Assembly (NCBI GenBank): GCA_964504195.1
Contig: CAZDDI010000043.1
Location: 1 to 37,856, forward strand
DNA from: CAZDDI01 sp964504195
Lineage (GTDB): Bacteria; Chloroflexota; Anaerolineae; B4-G1; SLSP01
DNA: 37,856 nucleotides
Direction of reading: 5' to 3'
The notes below the pieces were generated by a model. That model was not told the origin of the DNA. It did no database searches and was given only the letters and a program-made list of their open reading frames with translations. This document shows positions 19,001 through 27,800 of the stretch, in pieces (within the stretch, counting starts at the first letter, position 1; each line of letters begins with the position of its first letter). The translations under genes and the position numbers were made by a program.

Positions 19001-21440
19001 CCTACATCCCGCCGCTGCTCCAAATCGTCAAGAGTGGCCCGTCAAGTGCTCTCCCCTACGAGCGTTTTACCTATACCCTTACCATCATCAATATGGGTGG
19101 AGGTATTCATCAGAATGCAAGGTGGACCATCAGCGATACGCTACCTGCAGGCGCAAACTTCGTTGGTGCGACCCCCGACTACGAACACTTGCTGCCAGCC
19201 AATATTGTACAATGGGAAAACCTTAAACAAGGACTGCCCTCGGGAGAGTCCTTGGTACTCACCATCACGGTGTTCACCACCCAAACCATAACCAATGAAG
19301 ATTACGGGTTCTCAGCGAGGCATGGGAACACAACTTACAGGGAACAAGGTACTACCCCGGTAACAACTACCGTCATGCCACACTTGGAAATCAGCAAAAC
19401 AGGCCCCCCCCAGGGCAGGCCCAACGAAGATATTACCTATTACCTCACTATCACCAATACAGGGGGAAGTATTCTCCTAGCTGCTAACTGGACTATCACT
19501 GATACTATTCCAACTGGCGCAACAGTTGTTAGCGCCTCACCAGGCGCATTTACCGACACGGAAACCATCACCTGGACTTTAAACGCGCCTTTGGCCCATG
19601 GCGCAACGCAGGTCCATAGCTTTACAGTTCAAGCCCTCACCACTATTACGAACTCAGAATATGGCGTGAAAGCTGTAGAAGCTGGGCTAACCTACACAGC
19701 AACAGGCACAGATATTGTCACCACGGAAATTGACCCCAATCTCACTATCACCAAGAGTGGCCCACCGACCGCCACGGTTGACATGGACATTACTTATGTC
19801 CTAACGGTCACCAATCTGGGATCGGATATCCCCACCGCCAGTTGGATTATCACGGATACCATTCCCAACGGGGCAACGGTTGTAGCAGCTTCCCCCGGTG
19901 CAATCAGTGATACGCAGACTATCACCTGGACCTTCTCCAGTCCGTTGGCCTTTAACAACTCACTGACCCGCACCTTCACCGTCAGCGCCAAGCAAACTAT
20001 CACCAATGCGAATTATGGCGTGCGCGCCACACAAAATGGCCATATCTACGCGGATACGGGAGACGACTCCGTCACCACAGTGATTGCCCCAGAACTCGCC
20101 ATTACCAAGACCGCCGCGCTCGAAGTAGGCACAGAGCACTTGACAGTTACCTATACGCTCACGGCCACCAATAACGGGGGCTTGGCGAATAGTGTTGTCA
20201 TTACAGACCGGATTCCCACCAATGCTGATTGGGTATCCGGGAGTGGCGGCACGCGAAGCGGCGATATCCTGACATGGCCGACACTCACTTCATTGGCAAA
20301 CGGGGCCGAAGCAGTTGTTACTTTCCAGGTAATAACCACCCAGACCATCACCAACGAACACTACGCCGTCAGTGCTAGCAACGCCCCCACCGTGTATGGC
20401 GATCCCGTCACTACGAGCATCGCACAGCTGCATATCACCAAAACTGCTACGGTTGAGGTGGGAACGATGCACTATACTGTTACCTACACCCTCACCGCCA
20501 CCAATAGCGGTGACTTAGCTGTGGGTGTCGTCATCACCGATCAGATTCCAGCTAACACTCTATGGGTGACCGGAAGCAGCAGTGTTATGCCCGATAGCAA
20601 TGATATTCTTACCTGGGATCTTAGCCCGCTGGCCGCCGGACAAACGCCAACCGTCACTTTCCAGGTAATAACCACCCAAACCATCACCAACGACCACTAT
20701 GTCATCAGCGCGGCCAACGCGATACCATATCACGGAGTTCCCGTCACTACGGGCGTCCCACACCTGCAGATCACCAAACATGCTGCCGTTGCGGAAGGCC
20801 CTACGCACCTTACGGTCACTTATACGCTGACCGCCACCAATAGCGGGCATCTAGCCGTAGGCGTTGTCATCACCGACCAGATTCCCACCAACGCTCTGTG
20901 GGTGACCGGAAGCAGTGATGAGCCTGATAGCAATGGTATACTGACCTGGAACCGGGCGGATTTGAACAACACAGAGACCTTCACCGCTACCTTCCAGGTA
21001 ACCACCACCCAAACCATCACCAACGAACACTACGCCGTCAGCGCCGCTAACGCCCTACCAGATTCCGGGGAACCTCTCCCCACCAACATCAACCCGGTTC
21101 TCACGATTACCAAGACAGCAGCACTAGAAGAAGGCCCTACGCACCTTACGGTCACCTATACGCTCACCGCCACCAATAGCGGGCATCTAGCCGTAGGCGT
21201 TGTCATCACCGACCAGATTCCCACTAACGCGGGGTGGGCTGGCGGCGACGGCAGCCACAACGCTGGCTTGGTAACCTGGAATATTGGCTCGCTGGGGCAC
21301 AACGCTCACGCAGTGCGCACCCTGGTGGTGACCACCACCCAATCCATCACCAATACACACTATGCGGTCAGCGCCACGGGCGTGCCCCCCATCCCAGGCA
21401 CGCTCGTCACCACAGTGATTGTCCCTAATCTCACCATCAC
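13093..21440 (+). CDS. Giant secreted beta-propeller/PKD/DUF11 repeat protein, N-terminal part (continues across assembly gap)
   Basis: A signal peptide (basic RHRRF, hydrophobic LLTLILILG, likely cleavage after ATPAAA) starts this giant extracellular protein; AAGGGAG precedes the ATG. Residues ~70-200 are a DUF11-like domain. Residues ~240-925 contain 14 FG-GAP/VCBS repeats (first GDYNRDGYLDLA, last GDYNNDGDLDLAVS) with calcium-loop patterns, enough for two seven-bladed propellers. Then come an Ig-like domain, a PKD domain (~1080-1166, WDLGDGT and HRYADAGTYNVTLVV) and an internal YLPLVMR motif (~1176). Seven TolB/WD40-like repeats (~1246-1600) and ten DUF11 units (~1602 to the gap) follow. 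The frame breaks only at the Ns. Likely an adhesin or surface stalk. Its place between the baseplate genes and the Afp15 ATPase suggests a host- or envelope-binding role for the CIS, but simple insertion of an unrelated gene is possible. Confidence 0.85.
21202..21440 (+). repeat. 239-bp perfect direct repeat, copy 1 (DUF11 units)
   Basis: Bases 21202-21440 are identical to 21687-21925. They encode the second half of a DUF11 unit (DQIPTNAGWAGGDGSHNAG to PNLTIT). The pair straddles the N gap. After removing the Ns and the 55-bp end overlap, the true spacing is 330 bp (110 codons), close to the 112-codon spacing of the preceding units. Identity this high between tandem units points to recent duplication or gene conversion. 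Confidence 0.95.
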
Positions 21441-21540
21441 NNNNNNNNNNNNNNNNNNNNNNNNNNNNNNNNNNNNNNNNNNNNNNNNNNNNNNNNNNNN
21501 NNNNNNNNNNNNNNNNNNNNNNNNNNNNNNNNNNNNNNNN
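21441..21540. other. Assembly gap of exactly 100 Ns inside the giant gene
   Basis: A run of 100 Ns, the conventional scaffold gap of unknown size. The 55 bases before it (21386-21440) are identical to the 55 after it (21541-21595). The contig ends therefore overlap within a repeat. Deleting 155 bp (Ns plus one copy of the overlap) restores one open frame. Confidence 0.97.
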
Positions 21541-22613
21541 CCCCCATCCCAGGCACGCTCGTCACCACAGTGATTGTCCCTAATCTCACCATCACCAAAA
21601 CTGCGCATCTCCAAACCGGCACAGAATACTTTACGGTCACCTATACGCTCACCGCCACCAATAGCGGCGACTTAGCCGTGGGCGTCGTCATCACCGACCA
21701 GATTCCCACTAACGCGGGGTGGGCTGGCGGCGACGGCAGCCACAACGCTGGCTTGGTAACCTGGAATATTGGCTCGCTGGGGCACAACGCTCACGCAGTG
21801 CGCACCCTGGTGGTGACCACCACCCAATCCATCACCAATACACACTATGCGGTCAGCGCCACGGGCGTGCCCCCCATCCCAGGCACGCTCGTCACCACAG
21901 TGATTGTCCCTAATCTCACCATCACTAAAACCGCCACAGTCGTAACTACCGCCACGCACCACACCGTTACCTACACGCTCACCGCCACCAATAGCGGTGA
22001 CTTGGCCGTGGGCGTCATCATTACCGACCGCGTCCCTGCAGGTGCCACGTGGGTATCTGGAGGCACAACCGGAGGTGCCCCCACCCCGCAACCTGGGGAT
22101 ATTCTAAGCTGGACACTTGCCACCTTGGAAACCGGGGAAGCCCCCACCTTCACTTTCCAAGTAACCGTTACCGGAACTGTCACCAACGCTGATTACGCCA
22201 TTAGTGCGGCTAATGGGATACATGTGCCGGGAGAGGCTGTTGAGACAGTGCTCACCCCCATCGTCCTAATCATCAAAAACAGAGCGCTGGTCACAAAAAC
22301 CAACAACAATCACAACGCCTACACATCAGGGCGATTGCACTTGGTCCCAAAAATACTCCAAGCCCCCGTCCCGAGGGCGGTTCCAGAGTGCAATATCAAT
22401 TTGCAAGCGGCTTATTTGCGCCCCAACCGCCCCGAGACGGGGCTACGAGCCTTAAATGCGATAGCCCTAGCCTACACATTCGCCAACTACCCAACTGAAG
22501 AAACCTGTGCTATAATAACAGCTGGTAACAATCCGTTGCAGCAGATAATAAAGTCCATCTCTGCAAAACGTTATTCCACGACACAGCCTAAACAGCGCTG
22601 GAACATGAATTGA
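21541..22613 (+). CDS. Giant DUF11 repeat protein, C-terminal part (same gene as 13093-21440)
   Basis: This continues the giant protein after the gap. If the 55-bp overlap is merged, 13093-22613 becomes a single frame of 9366 bp (3121 residues) with no stop. It encodes two further DUF11 units (ITKTAHLQTGTEYFTVTYTL and ITKTATVVTTATHHTVTYTL). From ~22255 the sequence is a ~115-residue tail unlike any repeat, starting VLTPIVLIIKNR, possibly a decayed version of the YLPLVMR-type ending. The tail has odd composition and contains a perfect hairpin (22429-22443) and an extended -10 box (22508-22516), so its last part may not matter as protein. The stop at 22611-22613 lies next to the ATPase start. 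Confidence 0.8.
21687..21925 (+). repeat. 239-bp perfect direct repeat, copy 2 (DUF11 units)
   Basis: Identical to 21202-21440. Divergence resumes at 21926, where copy 2 reads TAAAAC, and immediately upstream at 21686. See copy 1 for interpretation. Confidence 0.95.
22508..22516 (+). promoter_or_regulatory. Candidate extended -10 promoter ahead of the AAA ATPase gene
   Basis: TGCTATAAT is a perfect extended -10 match, inside the terminal ~110 bp of the giant reading frame and about 100 bp before the ATPase start. No good -35 box is seen at 17 bp, which extended -10 promoters can tolerate. A perfect GCCCCG-AGA-CGGGGC hairpin lies at 22429-22443 just upstream, without a T-run. It may give the ATPase/effector genes their own transcript; a chance match remains possible. 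Confidence 0.35.
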
Positions 22614-22624
22614 GGAAACGGCCC

Positions 22625-24778
22625 TTGACGACAACACCAGTAACAACGAACGAGACCCACGCAAATCTCAGTATGCAGCACTTGCAAGCAGAGTTGCTGC
22701 GGCTTAACGTGTTGATCCAACGAGAGGTACGCCGCTGGCAACTAGCGGCACAAGACCCGAACGATCGCTTCAGGGGTCTGTATCTTTCAGATGAACAGGC
22801 TACCGCGTTGCTAGAACGCCCTTTCGGTGCCAGCTGGGGACAAACTGCGACGCTTACCCCGGAAGAAGAACAGGCATTTGTCGGAGCATTGGCAAACGCT
22901 CAGGTAGAAGCCGCTATGTTAGCGCAACGCGCACAGGCAGCCGGTCAACCCACCCGCTTACAACGCCTGGCTGAAGTGTTCAACTTGACCCAGTTCGATC
23001 TAGATGCCTGGCTAATCTGCCTGGCACCCGCGCTCGATCTGCGCTACGAAACCCTCTACGGTTACTTGCAAGATGATATCACCCGCAAGTTACCTACTGT
23101 CAACTTGCTACTCTCGTTATTAAGTGAGCCAGGTGCAGCACGTTTACCACTCTTGGCGCATTTCTCAGATAATGCCCCCCTTTTCCGCCACGCACTACTG
23201 GAAAAACAACCCCTTAGTGGCAACGGCCCCCTATTAGGTAAGGCGCTGGTTCCAGACCCTGCCATCGTAGCCTGGTTACTAGGCGCTTATCAACCCCGCC
23301 CGGACCTCAGCCCCCACGTTGGCCTGCAACACCCTACAACGACACCGGAATTGCAGCTACTCGCGGGCGACTTGTGGGCGGAATTAGCACCGGTAGTAAG
23401 CAAGGAACCCGCAGTTGTCTTCTATGGAGCCAACAGCACCACGCAGTATGCCCTGAGTTACCTGGCCGCGGGGCAGCTCAATCGGCCCTTGTTAACCCTC
23501 GATCTAACCTCCGTAGCTCGGGCTGAAATGCCATTAGATACGGCCCTGGCATTGGCATTACGCGATGCCCAACTGCTAGGAGCGACTCCATTGATACAAG
23601 GATGGGATACCTGCTTTGTGAATGGCACTCCGCCGCCAACCATACTCGCAGCAATCTGCGCTTTTCCTGGCGCGATCTTTATTGCTGGAAATGCCACCTG
23701 GTCGGCCCAAGGTATCGAACGGGAAAGGACTTTGTTCTGGATCGAAACCCCGTTGCCAGCATACCCGCAACGGCTCATGCTATGGCAACACTTCTTAGGT
23801 AATGTGCCGGAGATTTCCGCCTCGGAGGTGGAAGACATCGCCGGGCAATTCCTCCTCAGCACCGGACAGATTCGAGATGCGGTCGCCACCGCCCGTGACA
23901 ACGCAGCCCGCAAAGATGCCTCCTTAACAACAGAGGATCTCTTCGTTGCGGCACGCCAACACTCCAACCCGCATCTTTCAGAGCTAGCGCGCAAAATCAC
24001 ACCCCGGTACACCTGGGACGATATCATCCTGCCAGGCGACGAGCTGAGTATCCTGCGCGAGCTGGTGTCTACCGTGCGCGGGCGACCTAAAGTGTTGGAA
24101 ACTTGGGGGGTGGGCAAAAAGCTGGCTTCGGGCAATGGTATCACCGTGTTATTCGCTGGCCCTCCCGGTACAGGCAAAACGATGGCCGCCGAAGTTATCG
24201 CGGCTGAGCTGCATTTAGATCTCTATAAAATTGATCTTTCTACTGTTGTAAGTAAGTACATCGGTGAGACGGAAAAAAATCTAGAGCGTATCTTTAGCGA
24301 AGCACAGAGCAGTAACGCTATTTTATTCTTTGACGAAGCGGATGCGCTGTTCGGCAAACGCTCGGAAGTCAAGGATGCGCATGACCGCTATGCAAACATC
24401 GAAATCAGCTACCTTTTGCAACGGATGGAAAGCTACGACGGCGTCACGATTCTGGCAACCAACCTGCGCGCCAATCTCGATGAAGCGTTTGCTCGCCGGT
24501 TGCAATTCGCCGTAGATTTCCCCTTCCCCGAAGAAGAGTATCGGATGCGTATATGGGAAACGCTCTTCCCACCGGAAGTACCACGAGAAGACAACATTGA
24601 TTTTGCATATCTAGCGCGGAACTTCAAGATGGCCGGCGGAAACATTCGCAACGTCCTGGTAAGCGCGGCTTTCCTGTCCGCAGCCGACGATAATCCGGTA
24701 AACATGGCCCACTTACGGCACGGAATGCGACGCGAGCTCCAAAAAATGGGGCGGCTGGTCAAGCTTGAAGATTTATAA
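22625..24778 (+). CDS. Afp15-type AAA ATPase of the eCIS
   Basis: A ~717-residue ATPase with an Afp15-like layout. The N-terminal half (~1-430) is a helical/winged-helix and degenerate ATPase-like region. The C-terminal AAA domain has Walker A GPPGTGKT (~512-519), Walker B ILFFDEADALFGKR (~565), sensor TILATNLRANLDEAF (~608) and the arginine-finger region FARRLQFAVDFPFPEE. In Afp/PVC this conserved ATPase is required for particle assembly, apparently acting on the sheath or baseplate. Start choice: the frame is open from TTG 22610, overlapping the previous stop. TTG 22625 is 8 bases after TGAGGA and is preferred; ATG 22673 is a further option. It lies 62 bp before the cargo gene. Confidence 0.9.
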   Translation: MTTTPVTTNETHANLSMQHLQAELLRLNVLIQREVRRWQLAAQDPNDRFRGLYLSDEQATALLERPFGASWGQTATLTPEEEQAFVGALANAQVEAAMLAQRAQAAGQPTRLQRLAEVFNLTQFDLDAWLICLAPALDLRYETLYGYLQDDITRKLPTVNLLLSLLSEPGAARLPLLAHFSDNAPLFRHALLEKQPLSGNGPLLGKALVPDPAIVAWLLGAYQPRPDLSPHVGLQHPTTTPELQLLAGDLWAELAPVVSKEPAVVFYGANSTTQYALSYLAAGQLNRPLLTLDLTSVARAEMPLDTALALALRDAQLLGATPLIQGWDTCFVNGTPPPTILAAICAFPGAIFIAGNATWSAQGIERERTLFWIETPLPAYPQRLMLWQHFLGNVPEISASEVEDIAGQFLLSTGQIRDAVATARDNAARKDASLTTEDLFVAARQHSNPHLSELARKITPRYTWDDIILPGDELSILRELVSTVRGRPKVLETWGVGKKLASGNGITVLFAGPPGTGKTMAAEVIAAELHLDLYKIDLSTVVSKYIGETEKNLERIFSEAQSSNAILFFDEADALFGKRSEVKDAHDRYANIEISYLLQRMESYDGVTILATNLRANLDEAFARRLQFAVDFPFPEEEYRMRIWETLFPPEVPREDNIDFAYLARNFKMAGGNIRNVLVSAAFLSAADDNPVNMAHLRHGMRRELQKMGRLVKLEDL

Positions 24779-24808
24779 GGATCAGCGGTTCACTATCATA
24801 CAATTAAA

Positions 24809-24834
24809 CCTCTTGCGACAGTAACACAAGGAGG
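24809..24834 (+). promoter_or_regulatory. Possible hairpin covering the ribosome site of the DUF4157 effector gene
   Basis: CCTC-TTG (24809-24815) can pair with CAA-G-GAGG (24827-24834, one bulged G). This would bury the strong AAGGAGG ribosome site of the effector at 24841. The loop is 11 bases. It could limit effector translation until the leader is opened, but the stem is only 7 bp and may be chance. Confidence 0.3.
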
Positions 24835-24840
24835 AAAGCC

Positions 24841-27800
24841 ATGCCCGACATGCAGCAGACCAAAGAGACACAGAAAGATCGGCAAACGAAACCGCCGGCG
24901 CTTGACTTCAACCAAGCACCAACCTCTGTCGGCACCGAATTACCATTCAACTCAACAGCTTTGTATGATGGCAATTCTATCGAAACACAAGTATCCCTAC
25001 TGCAACGGATGCCGGGCCAAAACCAACACGCGTTAATCCAACGCATCCAGCAAACGCAGGGCAATCAACATGCCCAACAAGTACTACAGGCCTATCACGG
25101 CACAAGTTCGCGGACGGTTCACACGCCAAGCGTGCAGACTAAAATGACCGTAAGCGATCCGGGCGATGCTTACGAACAAGAAGCCGAACAGGTCGCCGAA
25201 TCCGTGATGCGCATGACGACTACCTCCCCAGCCCCTCCACCAACCGACAATCCGGAAACACCTGGCGAAGACCAGCAATTGCAAACGCACCGCTATCTTC
25301 AAGCCTCCGGTGGTGGGGATTTGAGTGGTAACACCATCACATCAGACATGGAAAAAGATGTTCACCAATCCTTGCAGGGCGGTACGCCACTCCCCAAGAG
25401 CGAGCGCGACTTCTTCGAGCCGCGCCTGGGCGCAGACCTGAGCAACGTCAAAGTCCACACGGACACACAGGCCAGCAAAAGCGCCCAGTCGCTCCAGGCA
25501 CACGCCTATACCGTAGGTTCGGATATTGCGTTTGCCCCAGGGAAATACGAACCTGGTTCCAGCGCGGGGCGCAAGCTCATGGCGCATGAGCTGACCCATG
25601 TGATGCAGCAAGGGGGCGCGGGCAAGCTCAAAAAGCAATCCGTACAGAGAAGTCTGGCGGTCGGGCAGGACAAGCCAACCACGATGGTGCCCCTACCCAT
25701 CCCCCCCAGCAGGGAACAGGCAGCCGAAGCACAACAAGCTCCCGCTAAGTGGGGCAAGACCTCCGACACGCTCAAAAATGCTGGCAAAGACACCGCGCTA
25801 GATCAACCCCAAATCTCCGATAAGCAAACGCTCTCCGAAGAACAACCGACGGGTGCAGACAAAGAACAGCTCACCCCCGACCAGGGCGTAACAGCAGAGC
25901 AAGAAACACAAGCGGATGCTGCTTCACAACAAGAAACTGCCGAAGCCACAGCCCAATCTGAAACGCCGGAACAAGAACAGACTATCAGCGAAGAACAAGC
26001 GGAAGCACCGCAAGAACAAACCCCCAGCGAAGAACAGGCAGAAGAGCAAGCAGCCGTCCCAGAAGAAGAAGCCCAATTGGAGGAAATTGGGGCCGAGAGT
26101 GAATCTCAAAAAGATGAGGTTCAAGAAGAAGATGCAGTACAAGTCGAAGAAATTATAGCCGAAGGCGAAGAGCAACAAGCACAGAACGAAAGTGATCTTG
26201 GAGTTGCTCAAGAAGAAACCCAAAAATCTGAAAGTAATTTGGGTGAAGCGCAAACCGAGCTGGAGCGAAACGCTGCAACGCCGGTACAATTTGCGCCTGC
26301 GCCCGATATGACGTTCCCACCAGGAACGGTCCCTTATGTCCTAGACTATCTGGGCGTTGATGTTGCCACCCCCATGAAAGAAAAACAGCGGCAAGATGCT
26401 GTAGCCGCCGGACAACAAATTGATAACTTTATCGCGGAAACCTCAGCCCAAGCAACCCAAATCACCACCATGGCTACCGCAGCACAACAACGCATCCGGC
26501 CAGCAGCGCAACAAGCACAGGTTGCCATTAAAGCTTCCGTCGCAGAAAATACAGCCCTCATCCAAAGCACTCTGGAACAGGCGCGACAACAAGCTGAGAG
26601 CGAAGCTGAAACTGCCCGGCAAGAAATCACGGCAAAGTACGAAACGACCCTTGGCAACCTCGAGTCCACGACCCAAACAGCACGCGACGCTATTGAAGGT
26701 GACTACGCCAGTAAGATGGAAGCCCTGGCGACTCTGGAATCCACCAAAAGCACTGAGATACAGCAAGCCGTTGATGATAAAGTCCAAGAAGTTCAAAAAT
26801 CTGGTAAGGACAATGCGCAAAGCGCCCGCAGCATTGGGCAAGAATACATAGCGAAGTACAGTGGCGAAACTTATCCTGAACCGAGCCTCCTCGATGGCAG
26901 TGACTATTACGAGCGCAAGCGTCAGGCAAAAATCGGAGCGGCTAAACAAGTTGCAGAAGAATATGCTGGCGAATTCAGCAGTCAAGCCAATGATGCAGCC
27001 GGGCAGCTCGCAAGCGGCGTCCCAGACGCCCAGAGCGAATTACAAGTCAGGATAGCTGCGGCACGCGAAGCCATTGAAAACGAGCACAGTACAACCATTG
27101 AAGCGTTGGAAACAACCCTACAGCAAGCGCTAGAATCGGCTGAAACCACCCACACCCAAGAGTTACAAACTGTTGATACCAGTTTAGAATCTACGCTAGA
27201 ATCTCTGAGCGCACTCGAAACGGCTCTCATTACTGACCTGGAGCAGACTGGCGAGCAGCAGAGTACCAGCATTGCCCAATCTGCTGAACAATCACTGGCA
27301 GCAATTCAAAGCGCGGTCGCGCAAGCAGCAACGAGCTTGAACGGAGCGATTCAACAACTCGCCTCCGGTGCCCGTGGGATCCCCACCCCCACCCCCGGAC
27401 AGGTTGCCCCGCTCTTAGCGCAGGCGCGTGGGCAGTTTACCGATATCTACGCTAACACACAAGCCGGATTGCAACAGCAGATAGCCACTGCTGAAACCGG
27501 TATCACCAGCCAACAAGAACAATCGCTCACCCTGGTAAATGCCTTCGGCACGCGCGCAACTGAAGAATCCACTCCCATCATCGAAGACTTCGTGTTAAGT
27601 CTCCAAGAACTGGTGCAAGCTGCTACAAACTCCTTCACCGAAATGGAGACCGCCCACACCGAAAGCACCGACACGCAAGTCGAGACCACACTGGGTAACT
27701 TCGAGGCCACTTATACACAGGCTGAAACAGATGCCGATGAAGTCATCGGATGTTTGGAAACCGGCCTCGATAGTTTTATCTCACAATTCGAATCCGGCTT

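Noticed and set aside
18300..22250. Tandem repeats considered as a CRISPR array
   Set aside because: The units are ~330-336 bp, diverged, and in frame as DUF11 domains. There are no short identical repeats with unique spacers and no cas genes.
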